DNA from: Meconema thalassinum
Lineage: Eukaryota > Arthropoda > Insecta > Orthoptera > Tettigoniidae
Direction: 5' to 3'
Length of the DNA: 64,000 bases
NCBI GenBank assembly: GCA_946902985.2
Contig: OX336388.2
Span: 135,233,846 to 135,297,845, forward strand
Numbering within the stretch: the first letter of the stretch is position 1; every line of letters begins with the position of its first letter. The notes beneath the pieces were generated by a model. It did not search any database, was not told where the DNA came from, and was given only the letters and a program-made list of their open reading frames with translations. Shown piece by piece: positions 23,415-34,124 of the stretch. Made by a program: the position numbers and the translations under genes.

Positions 23415-23792
23415 TGCCACGGTGGGTGAGTGGATAGCGTGTCGGTCTACTAACCCCAAGGTTTCAGGTTCGCTCCTGGCCGTGGTAAGAGATTTTTGAA
23501 AGGCGGCAAAATTACGACACGCATGTCGTACGATGTTGGCATGTCAGAGAACCCATTCGAATTCAGTAGGCCGTGTTCATAATGGCAAAATTAATCTCGG
23601 GAGTTTCCGCCGACACAAAGTTCGTCATTTCTCTACTAGAAAGCGCTATAGTGTTCTATGAGCTTAGATATCTAACCTCCTTGACTTTCACAGTGATTCA
23701 AGGAACAACGAATATTCGACATGCAGCTACCCTCTGGGTGTCAAATTACAAAGCTTGCACCCGGCATCCGAGGCCATACGATATTATCATAT
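23415..23792 (+). mobile_element. SINE-B, full copy with 11-bp TSD
   Basis: Head TGCCACGGTGGGTGAGTGGA with box-B-like GGTTCGCTCC. The body contains GTCGGTCTACTAACCCC and ends GGCCATACGATATTATCAT. Direct repeats ATCTCGGGACT lie at 23,404-23,414 and 23,793-23,803. tRNA-derived, pol III type; the ORF at 23,573 is incidental. Confidence 0.8.
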
Positions 23793-23865
23793 ATCTCGGG
23801 ACTCGCTGCGGTTAGAATATGTTAAACAGATTGCATCGGATGTAAGGTGTAGTAGCTATGTAGAG

Positions 23866-23935
23866 ATGAAGCGATTAGCTGAGGACAGGGAGGCATGGAG
23901 ACCAGTAAAAAGACGAAAAAAGTGATTTTGAAACA
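23866..23935 (+). pseudogene. LINE ORF C-terminal scrap
   Basis: In frame it reads MKRLAEDREAWRPVK. The motif RLAEDRxxWR is the common C-terminal signature of several non-LTR reverse transcriptase proteins. No more of the gene is present. Confidence 0.4.
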
Positions 23936-24589
23936 TTTTTCTTTTCCCGGTGAAATCAACATCCGCCTTCAGGTGCGGCGTAATGAGAGGGATTTTTAAA
24001 CCATTTGCATCTAATTGAGACCAAAATAAGCAGATTAAGCCAAGGGCATGAGCAGTTTCCCTCTAACTTGTGTTGTATCTTTACACAGTACTAGAAGCAT
24101 GATTTTTTCACAATAATTTTTGAACGATTTCGCGAGTTGGATACTATATTTTGCGTTATTTCGCGAAATAGATATTGCTGTATCGCTTTAATGAAATTCT
24201 AAAATTAATCATTAAAAGTTTCATTATTGTGGTTGTGAATTATTTATATGAATGGTAGATGTATAAATTACTAGTAAGCATCCAATATTATTTTATTATA
24301 TTTCTGATTTTAATGCCTGCAGTGACTTGAATTATTTCAACTTGTTGAATCTTTGTTCGCCCATCTCTTTCTTTTCATACATAACCATGAAACAAAATGC
24401 CAAGCTCCTTATTCACTACAGATTTCGCTGTAATATCGCGCTTATCGTGAATAATTGAATTTCACTTTAAAATGGCCTTATCGCTTTAATTCGCGAACAC
24501 AATATCCTTATTTTGTTGACAAGAAACATATGACTCGTAAATATATCGCAAAATCGCTTCAAATTATTTGTTGTCGCGTTTATCGTTAA
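23936..24589. other. AT-rich spacer
   Basis: It contains repeated short words around TCGCG and TTCGCG/TATCGCTTTAA but no recognisable gene or family. A 45-bp segment near 23,946 (GTGAAATCAACATCCGCCTT) resembles 60,952-60,995. Confidence 0.4.
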
Positions 24590-25499
24590 CTAGCAACCCG
24601 ACCCTACTTCGCCCGGGAACAGTTATGAATGCATTACGTGATAAGCGCTCTTTTTTCAAATGTCAATGAACAACGACCAATATCCGTTTTACGTCTCGAC
24701 ATGATGGGTTAAAATCACTGACTGGACTATTAATTATATTATCATTGAGGTGCATGTGCAACAATTTCTTGTCAGACGTAATTTAAGAATGGCGAGGTGC
24801 ATGAAACACAAATCCCCCTTCCGTCCAATCTTAACTTGACTCTGAATTTTGCGGAACGAAAGGTTCACATGCGAAATGAGAGTTGCACTTCCAGGGAATG
24901 GCGAGGTGAATGAAACTCAAATCCCGAAATGAAGAAACCCCGAGTTGCACTTCCAGGAAAACTCCAAACACAACCACCCTTCTCAGAAGTCTTAACTCAA
25001 GACGACTCAACGGTTTGCTGCTGGCTGTATCTGGGGCAATAGGTTCGCCCGCTAGCTAGGCTGTAACAGGGATGATAGACTCGCCCTTAGCTAGCTCGTA
25101 AACTGTCGCCCCAGTAGTTGAATGGACACGGTTAGAAAAAATTAAAACGTAAAAAAAAATATAGTGGGCGATGTATTGAAGATAGACATATGCTCTCGGG
25201 GACTTTTTTGTAGAAAGTTTCATGCTGAACAATTCTTACACTCATAGTATTTAGATATTTTTAACGGTTTTCCCAGCGTAAGCTTACAAAGCGATCGGAC
25301 GCCAGTTTTTTTTTCGACTTTTCCACTTAAATTGTTACTACTCGGCTTCCTTTGATCATAAATAAATTATTTCCTACAGAAATCATCCTCGAGATATCCT
25401 TTACAGAATGGTGAAAACCGCATCAAAATCCATCCAGTGGTTCTCGAGTTTACCTGTAACATCCAAGAATCGGGGACTTTGTTTTATATTAAGTAGAGA
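24590..25499 (-). mobile_element. Hel-1 Helitron-like element, complete
   Basis: On the minus strand it starts TCTCTACTTAATATAAAAC at 25,499 and ends with a CCCGGGCGAAGTAGGGTCGG hairpin-like stretch and GTTGCTAG at 24,590. The flanks are A before the start and T after CTAG, the exact A|T insertion typical of Helitrons, with no target duplication. Length 910 bp with no helicase or Rep gene, so it is non-autonomous. Confidence 0.8.
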
Positions 25500-25607
25500 T
25501 GCGAAAAAATCAAGCCTCTACGCCAGGCCACGTCAACGCGAGCACCTGTGCTTTCCCCCCTCCCTCCCCTCTTTCCTCCCCGTGTAGCGGCGGTAGCACA
25601 GTCAGAC

Positions 25608-26279
25608 TTGGATGATGAGCAATGGATCGCTGACCTCGCTTTCACGAAAGACATCACGAGGTATTTAAATGATTTAAATATCTCGTTGCAAGGCAAAAAT
25701 TAATTTATCAGTTCTATGTGTGACTGTATTGAAAGTTTCAAATTGCACCTTGTGCTTTTTAAAAGCCAGCTTCAAGAAGGATATTGGGACAATTTTCCCT
25801 CTCTAAAATCCTTGAATTTAAGTACTTAAGAACACATTAGTGAGTACTCAAAAGCGATACAGTCATTGCATAAAGATTTTGAAAATAGGTTTGAAGAAAT
25901 AAGACAAGTAATACCGGCACTCAACGTTTTTATAACGCCTTTTTCGGTGGAGGTAGAGTATGCTCCATCAAGTCTCCAAGATGAGGTGATAAAACTACAG
26001 TGCGATTCAATTTTGACAGACCGGTATTACCATTACAGTCATGATTCGATTTCATTTTATGAAGACGTTGAGGAACAAGGATTTCCGAGGATTCATGCCC
26101 TTGCCCTGAAATTTGTTGCTATGTTCGGAACAACGTTCGGTTGTGAACAAATGTTTTCAATTATGAATATTAACAAAACAAAAACAATATGAAGTTTGTC
26201 CTTGGAAGCTATACTTCTGATTGCAACTGCCAAAACGAGTGTTCCAAATATCGCAAAATTAGTGGCTTTAAAGCGATGA
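25608..26279 (+). pseudogene. hAT transposase pseudogene (GTF2IRD2/ZBED-like branch), C-terminal half
   Basis: A single frame from 25,608 to 26,276 reads LDDEQWIADLAFTKDITRYL at the start and later YEDVEEQGFPRIHALALKF. It then reads MFGTTFGCEQMFSIMN, the hAT C-terminal dimerisation region (lA ... fG(S/T)T..CEq.FS.M). In-frame stops occur near 25,699, 25,827 and 26,190; the 26,190 stop is followed by SLSLEAILLIATAKTSVPNI in the same frame. Termini were not identified. It is a decayed transposase and not a host gene. The protein would have acted in the nucleus on transposon ends. Confidence 0.75.
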
Positions 26280-26585
26280 CCAAGATAAACAAAGAATGTT
26301 GAAAATTAGTGCAAAATCAGGAGCGTAGTAAAACTATTATTTCTGTCTGTACAGAAAATTGGCATTATTATTATTATTCAGTTTCTTACCAGTACTCCGC
26401 CTGACGCGCGCTGAATTGCCCAGCCCCATTCACAAAACAACACCAACAACACTATCCTCGCCTCGTTAGGCGCTGCCACTACACGTTCCTCTCCTACAGC
26501 AGAGCATCGATGCTTTTGCCGGTGCCAGCCGGTGCTCGTGAAGCACCTGAGTTGGCGTGGCCTGCTCTACACAGTACCTTATGAC
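26280..26585. other. Unclassified spacer
   Basis: The downstream part of the decayed hAT may extend into this stretch, but I could not find a terminal inverted repeat. It includes a moderately GC-rich segment at 26,395-26,580 with no reading frame of interest. Confidence 0.3.
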
Positions 26586-26905
26586 CAGGCCACCGACAGC
26601 AGTGGCTACGCTGGCTAAAGCGCAGCGTTAGGTTATGGGGTCAAGCACTCTGCTGACTCGGTAGACGCGTAGGTTCAAGCCCCACCGTCGGCCGTCCTTG
26701 AAATGGTTTTCCGTGGTTTCCCATTTTCAACACCAGGCAAATGCTGGGACGGTAGGCCTACCTTCTGACAGGCCACGGCCGCTTCCTTCCACATCCTTGA
26801 GCAGTTTCATTCATCTTCACCCATTCTATCTCTCATCTCGACGCGCAGGTCGCCCACTGGCGTCGACTAGAAAGACCTGCACTCGGCCTCACAAGAGGCC
26901 ACACG
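26586..26905 (+). mobile_element. SINE-C, copy 1
   Basis: Head CAGTGGCTACGCTGGCTAAA with box B GGTTCAAGCCC. The body has TTTTCCGTGGTTTCCCATTT and AGACCTGCACTCGGCCTC. It matches the TSD-bounded copy at 32,941. Frames at 26,698 and 26,929 are shadows. Confidence 0.8.
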
Positions 26906-27099
26906 AGTGCCAGCGATATGTATCATGAATGGCTGACATTTTCAGCTCCAGCTGTGAACTAGGAAAGTACAAATTCCTATACTCAATGACTCAGTGCCGG
27001 TCGGGTGCCGCATTACGGCAAAGTGCTTGGCGGGAGACAGGCTCGCAACGTGGGCGAGCGGGCGAGCGAAAATCCCCGTCGCATATAAAACAAAGTCCC

Positions 27100-27447
27100 T
27101 GTATTTCCTACTTTCGCTACCAAATTCTACCGTCCACGACACCTAGCTGTGAACTTCCCTACTACTAGATGCAATCGCAACCAGCGCCCGGTGACAAACA
27201 TTGGAACTTAAGAGCATTAATTAAACCTAACCTACACATTTTGGCTTCACACAAGTGTAGTTAGTGGAAGGTTCTTTTTCATGCCACAAATCTATTTCAT
27301 GGGACCACCGGATTTACTTCCCCTTCGAAGGAAGGCATACTGAAGGATTTTTAACGCTCTTAAAAAATCCGATGACTTCGGCCGGGTTTGAACCCGTGAT
27401 CTTGGGCATAGAAGCTCAGCATGCTACCAACATCGCCACCGAAGCCA
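27100..27447 (-). mobile_element. SINE-E, copy 1
   Basis: Minus-strand copy. The head GGCTTCGGTGGCGATGTTGG with box B (GGTTCAAACCC) is at the right, and the tail words ACCTAGCTGTG and ATTCTACCGTC are at the left. It matches SINE-E at 32,030. Confidence 0.75.
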
Positions 27448-27920
27448 CTCTTTTACTAGTTAATTATAGTTAAATGTGACTAAGTCTACGCAAGGATCCT
27501 TTTAACGCGGGAGCCGAGCTATTATGGGGGCGTGGACAGTGCATCAACGCTGACAAGGCTTCTCCTTATTACTCCTTGTTTTTGACCGACTCGAGTCTTG
27601 TCGCTGTCACAAAGGCCTATGACCCGAACTACGTGTTTTAGACATCTCAGCCTTGAGAGTGTAGTTGTCCCCGACACGACAACTTTCATCTGAATATCGT
27701 GTTGTTTGTGATAGTTCAGCCTTGCTTAATGTTTAGGCGGTGGCACTGAACTTCGACCGGAAGTCCCAAGGGAAGGTCAAACAATGCAACTAGATGTCTT
27801 TTTAATAGATCAGTGCATGACTGGAGGTTTCATCCTTCAGATTTCCTTCCTACGTATACAGAGGTGTGCAAATTATAGACTCGATGGCAGTTTTCCAACA
27901 TTTACATTGTACCTCTTGTG
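27448..27920. other. Unclassified spacer
   Basis: No recognisable gene, repeat family or inverted repeat was seen in this stretch. Confidence 0.4.
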
Positions 27921-27933
27921 ACTTAATACATGA

Positions 27934-28268
27934 AAAAATCCACAGCCTGCCTCCAGTCTCCGACCGGGTCAGGAATGGAATGAATGAATGAATGAAGCCC
28001 CCATCTAGCGACGAGGATATGAACTGTGCCGGCTGCCGAGGCCTGACGCACTCCTCTGGGGCAATGATTAAATGAATGACAGATGAAATGAAATGATAGT
28101 GGAGAGCGTTGCTGGAATGAAATTGTGACAGGGAAAACCGGAGTACCCGGAGAAAAACCTGTCTGCCTCCGTTTTGTCCAGCACAGATCTCACATGGAGT
28201 GACCGGGATTTGAACCACGGACCCAGCAGTGAGAGGCCGGCGTGCTGCCGCCTAAGCCACGGAGGCTT
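27934..28268 (-). mobile_element. SINE-D, copy 1
   Basis: Minus-strand copy with head CCTCCGTGGCTTAGGCGGCA at the right and the tail GGAGGCAGGCTGTGGATTTT at the left. Direct repeats ACTTAATACA (extending to ATGA) lie at 27,921 and 28,269. The minus-strand ORF at 27,850-28,218 is SINE sequence. Confidence 0.85.
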
Positions 28269-28278
28269 ACTTAATACA

Positions 28279-28332
28279 TGATGATGATAATTGTTGTTTT
28301 AAGGGGCCTAACATCTAGGTTATCGGCCCCTA
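28279..28332 (-). mobile_element. Retroposon F, 54-bp 3'-end fragment with its own TSD
   Basis: GATGATGATAATTG ... AAGGGGCCTAACATCTAGG is the 3' end only. It is flanked by TACTTAATACA at 28,268-28,278 and 28,333-28,343. The extreme 5' truncation fixes the direction of family F. Confidence 0.75.
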
Positions 28333-28343
28333 TACTTAATACA

Positions 28344-28563
28344 GTATGGGATAGTGGTCTCTATATTAACCACCTGTCATGAGGATAGTTTATGCTTTCA
28401 AAGATGCTGATAGTTGAATATTTAAGCCAAATTTCTGAGAATTTTGATTCCGAAGAGCTATTTCTCATAAAACAAATATACCTAATGTGTTGGATAAAAT
28501 TTAAAAAAAAACTAAGTGTAAAAATAAAATATAAACATATAAATAAAAAATCATAAAAATACC
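28344..28563. other. AT-rich spacer
   Basis: A-rich unique-looking sequence with no feature recognised. Confidence 0.4.
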
Positions 28564-29424
28564 ATATTTACTTAGTATAAAACAAAGTCCCCGATTCTTA
28601 GATGTTACGGGTAAACTCGAGAACCACTGGATCGATTTTGATGCGGTTTTCATCATTCTGTAAGGGATATCTCGAGGAAGGTTTCTGTAGAAAATAATTT
28701 ATTTATGACCAAAAGAAGTCAAGCACTAACGATTTCAGTGAAAAAGTCGAAAAAAACTGGCCTCCGTGTGCTTTTTAAGCTTACGCTCGGCAAACCGTTA
28801 AAAATATCTATAATCTATACTATGAGTGTAAGAATTGTTCAGCATGAAAAGATGTACAAAAAAAGCCCAGGAGAGCATATGTCTATCTTCAATACATCGC
28901 CTACTATAAGTGTTTTTACGTTTTCATTTCTTCCAACAATCTCCATTCAGTTAATGAGGCGACAGTTTAAGAGGTAGCTAGGGGGCGAGTCTTATCACCC
29001 CAGTTACAGCTTAGCTAGCGGACGAGATTATTGCCCCAGATACAGCCAGCAGCAAACTGTCGAGTCGTGTTGAGTTAAAAACTTTAGAGAAGAGTGGATG
29101 TGTTTGGAGTTTCCCTGAAAGTGCAACTCTCATTTCGCCTGTGAACTTTTCGTTCCGCAAAATTCACAGTCAAGTTAAAATTGGACGGAAGGGGGATTTG
29201 TGTTTCATGCATCTCGCCATTCTTAAATTACGTCTGACAAGAATTTGTTGCACACGCATCTCCATGATAATACTGTATAATTAATAGTCCAGGCAGTGAT
29301 TTTAACCCATCAAGCCGAGACGTAAAACGGATATTGGTCGTAGTTCATTGACATTGGAAAAAAAAGCGCTTATCACGTGATGCATTCATAACTGTTCCCG
29401 GGCGAAGCCGGGTTGGGTTGCTAG
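28564..29424 (+). mobile_element. Hel-1 Helitron-like element with altered 5' end
   Basis: The body matches 24,590-25,499 in the other orientation. The 3' end has the hairpin CCCGGGCGAAGCCGGG, then TTGGGTTGCTAG ending at 29,424 and followed by T. The 5' TC has decayed (TATTTACTTAGTATAAAAC). Non-autonomous, no gene. Confidence 0.75.
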
Positions 29425-29473
29425 TTACAATAATAAAAGAAATATACAAATTAAAATAATGAACATAACTATC

Positions 29474-30150
29474 ATAGTACATTATGCAACGAGCCTATAA
29501 TGGCTATAATTAAGACACGAGTATTTTATAAAACGAGCGCATGCGAGTTTTATAATTTCCATACGAGTGTCTTAATTACCATTATAGGTGAGTTGCATAC
29601 GACTGTTTATGTTCGACGATAATTATAACTTTATTATATGTTTTAACATAAATATTCATAAATATCAGTTCAGTCACTACAGTAGAATGTTGTGATCGGG
29701 TGCTGCGGTGGGTAATATATCTCTCTTGTCCAAGCTCTCTGGACAACCGACGCATGCGCTCTGTGTGCTTCAATACCATATGTTCAGATTGCGCACCAGT
29801 ATTCAGTAAAACTGTCACTGAAGTCGTGTCAAAACCACGCGCTGTGTAGAAATTGGTTTTGGGGATATTAAGGTACCGGTACAGTGCTATTTCTTGTCTC
29901 ATATTCGCCAGTTTATTTACGCGAACATATGGACGGTGCGTATTCCATGTCGGTAATTTATTATAGTTCGATGTTGTGTTTGTGTCCGACATGTTGGATT
30001 TTGAGTGCATGCGCGAAGGTATCGTTACCTAATTGGTCAATGAACGAGCTCTGATTGGCTGGAGAAACTGTATCATAATGAAAAACGGTGTTATAATGAC
30101 CATCATTACGATACAGTTTTCTAACACATAATAGTGAGGGTCGAACATAA
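29474..30150 (-). mobile_element. Family J: Crypton-like (tyrosine recombinase) remnant, copy 1
   Basis: The left end is a 140-bp imperfect palindrome (29,474-29,617, arms GCCTATAATGG...TTAAGACAC). The right end has a second palindrome around TGTATCATAATG. The minus-strand coding remnant between them is described separately. The same borders occur at 45,602-46,083 and, reversed, at 36,501 and 38,772. I see no terminal inverted repeat pair and no clear TSD, as expected for YR elements. Family assignment is tentative. Confidence 0.5.
29582..30010 (-). pseudogene. Tyrosine-recombinase-like coding remnant (Crypton type)
   Basis: The open frame starts MHSKSNMSD and includes PYVRVNKLANMRQEIALY, LNIPKTNFYTARGFDTTSVT and LLNTGAQ. 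Crypton recombinases carry a segment of the form IA.FL.L....YTGH.FRRTSAT.L...G. Here the H-x-x-R catalytic signature is degenerate (RGFD), so the protein would be inactive. I see no clear nucleophilic tyrosine context. The second half of the frame runs through the palindrome and is not conserved. The match is to a remembered family pattern and was not searched. Confidence 0.45.
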
Positions 30151-30433
30151 AACATATGAAAATAATTGTAAAAATCTATTCAAACTTAGTTAATTAATTA
30201 ATTCAATAAAAATATCAAAATTAAATAAGAACATACATTGAAAATTAAAAATTAATATATAAACATAAAAAGTAGAGAAACAAAAAATATCATTATTAAC
30301 AATTATAATAATTAAAATAAATTAAATGTATAAACACATAAAAATAAAAATAAATAGTTTTTCCCTATAAAGTGTTAATACAGTAGAATTGTTTAAAATG
30401 CGCTAAAATTATTTCAAATGTCTAATCCACAGT
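30151..30433. other. Very AT-rich spacer
   Basis: A run of A/T-rich sequence with TTAATTAATTAATT and AAATAAAA words and no gene or family recognised. Confidence 0.5.
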
Positions 30434-30444
30434 CTTAGCATAAT

Positions 30445-30772
30445 GAAAATCCACAGCCTGCTTCCAGTCTCCGACCGGGTCAGGAATGGAATGAATGAAG
30501 CCCCTACCTAGCGGCGAGGATATGAACTGTGCCGGCTGCCGAGGCCTGACGCACTCCTCTGGGGCAATGATTAAATGAATGACGGATGAAATGAAATGAT
30601 AGTGGAGAGTGTTGCTGGAATGAAATGTTGACAGGGAAAACCGGAGTACCCGGAGAAAAACCTGTCTGCCTCCCTTTTGTCCAGCACAGATCTCACATGG
30701 AGTGACCGGGATTTGAACCACGGACCCAGCGGTGAGAGGCCGGCGTGCTGCCGCCTAAGCCACGGAGGCTTC
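30445..30772 (-). mobile_element. SINE-D, copy 2, with 11-bp TSD
   Basis: Full-length 328-bp minus-strand copy flanked by CTTAGCATAAT at 30,434-30,444 and 30,773-30,783. The head is CCTCCGTGGCTTAGGCGGCA. The minus-strand ORFs at 30,422 and 30,571 lie within it. Confidence 0.9.
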
Positions 30773-30973
30773 CTTAGCATAATAACATTTTTTTAAAGAA
30801 TCTGACAGTAAACTAATTGTTTACAGTTTCCACTAATTGAGGAGCCACACGGTTTGTTTTGATTACTTTATTCTAGTTTTCGTGTGAATTTAGACCAGAG
30901 AGATTGGAAGTCTTTTATTGCTGACTAGTGGTCTCGTGCGAGCTTTCGCAACGTGAATGTGAGAGACTCCTCA

Positions 30974-31108
30974 GCTAGCAGTACGCCGTGCTCCCGCCAG
31001 ATGGCTGGCGCCGCGCTGCCCTACCCTCTAGCGGCAGGCTCGCCTAGCAGTACGCCGCGCTCCCGCCAGATGTGCCCTGCGCTCTAGCGGCAGGCTTGCC
31101 TGGTTACG
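30974..31108. repeat. GC-rich tandem duplication, two units of about 70 bp
   Basis: CTAGCAGTACGCCG(T/C)GCTCCCGCCAGATG ... CTCTAGCGGCAGGCT appears twice in tandem. The block stands out as CpG-rich against the AT-rich surroundings. Confidence 0.6.
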
Positions 31109-31141
31109 GTGCTCCCATTCTAAATGTACATTTTTAAGGTA

Positions 31142-31556
31142 TCATATATATTATTTCAGTAGTATAGATCCCTCCTGCGGCGCTCACAAGCAACCGATCG
31201 TGACAAATGTGCATTCAAATGAAAGAGAATAGACATTAGAAGTGACTTATTTCAGTACAATTTCATAAATATCCATAATTTCTATAAAAGATCACTTTTA
31301 AAAAACTGTACGAAGTGTGCGATTTGCAAATACCGCTGCAGAAGGAAAATACGCTCCATAATTGCTGTCCACAGGCCGCTGTGACGCCTGTTTCATGTCA
31401 TATTAACATTCTATGGTCTTTCCTTTATCCTGAAATTTAAATTGTGTTCAATAATAATTTGGTTGATATAAAAGCATAACCTTTCTCTCACACTATAAAC
31501 CTATTGGGGAAAGTGTGGTTTATGAACTTACGAGATTTCTCGCACGGGTCCGCCAG
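31142..31556 (+). mobile_element. Hel-2 Helitron-like element, copy 1
   Basis: Starts TC (31,142) after A. Ends with the stem-loop around CGAGATTTCTCG, then GGGTCCGCCAG, followed by T. It matches the second copy at 45,460-46,497 along its length, without the J insertion. The terminal CCAG replaces CTAG. Non-autonomous. Confidence 0.65.
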
Positions 31557-32016
31557 TTTATTTAATTGTGAGGCATTTAAAGAGGAAGTGAGTGCGTTTC
31601 GGGCACACATGGGGTAATACGGAACCGGTAGGTACCCCATATGTGTAGGTCGGTGTTAACAGGACCTTATGTTTAGTACAAAACCGGAATGGGACCTTAG
31701 CAGAATAATATAGGGAGGATTGTCCACTCTTGAGCAATTCAAAGATTCGTGCACAATGGATTGAAATCACCCGATTTACAGGATACATTCCAAAGTCAAT
31801 GAAAGAAAGAAAAAAGAAAAAAACCGGATCCAGCTCAGGTGTCCCTCAGAATCTCCAATTACGAAAATTTCCAGTTGCAATTCCTTATGAGAAACGTTGT
31901 AAATCCAGAGGGGAGAAAACATTACCAAGTAGGGTAATAAAAATAAAATGGTTTGGAATAAATGTAAATTCTTTATTTGAGTAATAATTTGTACATCTCT
32001 GTAAATTGTACGAGTT
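31557..32016. other. Unclassified spacer
   Basis: It contains an 84-codon frame at 31,730-31,984 with no recognisable domain and a Lys/Arg-rich stretch from A-rich DNA; I do not call it a gene. No repeat family identified. Confidence 0.35.
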
Positions 32017-32029
32017 TCATTCTTCAGTC

Positions 32030-32514
32030 GGTGGCGTAGTTGTTAGCATGCTGAGCTTCTATGCCCAAGATCGCGGGTTCAAACCCAGCCGAAGAGCGTA
32101 AAAAGTCCCTCAGTATGCCTTCCTTTGGAGGGGAAGTAAAGCCATCAGACCCTTGTCATAGATTTATGGCACGTAAAAGAACCTTAACTAACTGCAATTA
32201 TCTTAAGCTAAATTTGTAGGTTATATTTCATTAAGGCTCTATAAAGTTCCAACGTTCGTCGCCAGGTGCCGGTTGCGGTGGCATCTAGTAGCCAAGTTTA
32301 CAGCTAGGTGTCGTTGACGGTAGCATTTGGTAACAAAAGTAGGAACTACATGAAAATTGATCGTCTGCAGTCCTTACCTGAATTACAGATAACACACACT
32401 AATACAGCCATCACAATTAACACCGGTTATCAGACAGATTCTACCCACATCCAAAGTACACGGGGCTACATGACCGCGTTGTCGCAGCCCCTAAACTGAG
32501 GAACCAACCAACCG
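32030..32514 (+). mobile_element. SINE-E, full-length copy with 13-bp TSD
   Basis: 485-bp copy with head GGTGGCGTAGTTGTTAGCAT, box B GGTTCAAACCC and tail GGAACCAACCAACC, a (AACC)n type 3' end. It is bounded by TCATTCTTCAGTC at 32,017-32,029 and 32,515-32,527. This is the reference copy of the family in this window. Confidence 0.9.
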
Positions 32515-32742
32515 TCATTCTTCAGTCCAGAATTCATTACATGTACGTGCTAGATTGACACTCAAAAAACTAGAATCAATGGTGTTAAAAGGTGAACGAA
32601 ATATTGGAAAGCTCCCCAGTTCCGTTCGGTCTCGCAAGCGATTTTATTATTTCCACCCTGAATTAACTGACAAATTACAAAACGAAACTTACCCTTGGAA
32701 ACATTACCGTTCAACTCTTATTAGCCTATTTTCATTTACAAA

Positions 32743-34124
32743 ACAAGTAGTTCCGTAAAGAAGTATACAGTCTTTTTTCATACATCCTCCTTATGTTAAT
32801 TGCCTCTATCAATATACAAAATTTCAGTTTGATTGCTGTAATAGATACGTAGATATTGAGAACCGTCTAAATATTTCGGATGGTCGCCTTGTTGTTTTTT
32901 TATATCTAGGTCTTAGAGTTATGTACTATTACATGAAGATACCGACAGTAGTGGCTCAGCTGGCTAAAGCGCAGCGTTAGGTCATGGGACCAAGCTCTCT
33001 GCTGACTCGGTAGACGCGTGGGTTCGAGCCCCACCGTCGGCCGTCCTTGAAATGGTTTTCCGTGGTTTCCCATTTTCAACACCAGGCAAATGCTGGGACG
33101 GTACCTTCGATAGGCCACGGCCGATTCCTTCCACATCCTTGCCCAGTTTCATTCACCTTCATCCATTCCATCTCTCATCCCGACGCGCAGGTCGCCAACG
33201 GGCGTCGAATAGAAAGACCTGCACTCGGCCTCTGAGGAGGCCACACGAAAAAAAAACATGAAGATTATTGTGTAGGTGTTTTATTCAAACTTCAATCGCA
33301 TGATTAGAATACAAGAAAAAAAAACGAGATTTCAAAATTTTGCTTGGATTTGTGCTCACTAGGTTATTGAACGTCTCATAGGTGATTTTATGTTTATAGC
33401 CACTATACACATACAAAATTTCAGTTTGATTGCTGTCTTACATTAATAGATATATAGAATCGTGTAAATAATTCGGATGGTCGCCATGTTGGATATGAAT
33501 ACATGTAGGCCATAGAGTTATGTAATATTAGATGCGAATTATTTTGTACGTTCATTATTCAAATGTTGATTTCGATCGCATTATTAGAACATAAAAAATA
33601 AAAACTTAATTTTAATAATTCGCACAGCTGGAGTTTATGTAAACAATTGAACTAAATTAGATGTCAGTGCATTGTAATTTGTATAAAAATTTGCTGTACC
33701 AAGTTTCACTGCGTTCGGATGGTTTAATCGCGAGAAAATCCCATTTAAATGTTTCAAATTCGCTTGGCCGCCATGTTCGTTTTGTAGTTAACAGGGTTTT
33801 GAAAGTCTCACGTGTGAACTTTTAGTACTGCCATTTATAACCGTACAAAATTTCAGGGTGGTATGAGCAATAGTTTTGGAGATATAGAAAGCTGATGAAA
33901 TATTTCGCACAGCCGCCATGTTGGATTGGTGAGACGTAATAAAATTTCAAGGGCACTGCCGGGGTCGGCCGCGATAGTACTATGCCGCTATGGAGTTTCA
34001 TTGAAATTGCTCCAGTTGTTTAGAAGTTATTGGGGGGGGGGGGGCATACGGACGCACATACTAACACGGAAAAAAGGTGATCTCATAAGCCTATTTTTTT
34101 CATATATGAAAATAGGCTAAAAAT
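32743..34124 (+). mobile_element. Family L Helentron-like element, copy 1, interrupted by SINE-C
   Basis: Starts ACAAGTAGTTCCGT, then a TATACAG...CTTTTTTCATACAT version of the subterminal repeat. Ends with a stem-loop (AGCCTATTTTTTTCATAT then ATGAAAATAGGCT) and AAAAAT. The interior is diverged tandem units, each with GCCGCCATGTTGGAT-like words and TTATGTAAACAATTGAA. The 5' subterminal repeat plus matching 3' hairpin and internal tandem repeats resemble Helentron/DINE-1 type elements. No coding capacity. Confidence 0.55.
32941..33255 (+). mobile_element. SINE-C, copy 2, with 10-bp TSD
   Basis: 315-bp copy starting ACCGACAGTAGTGGCTCAGC, with box B GGTTCGAGCCC, ending GGCCACACG plus an A-run. 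It is bounded by ACATGAAGAT at 32,931-32,940 and 33,256-33,265. It interrupts family L, so L is older. Confidence 0.9.

Noticed and set aside
23415..23500. Genuine tRNA genes at SINE heads (also at 26,586, 32,030, 32,941, 38,250 and 56,244)
   Set aside because: Box A/B-like motifs are present but each continues into a conserved SINE body, and several are flanked by target duplications. No clean cloverleaf was recognised.
25608..26279. Host GTF2IRD2/ZBED-like gene
   Set aside because: Three in-frame stops and no exon structure; it is a decayed hAT transposase fragment.
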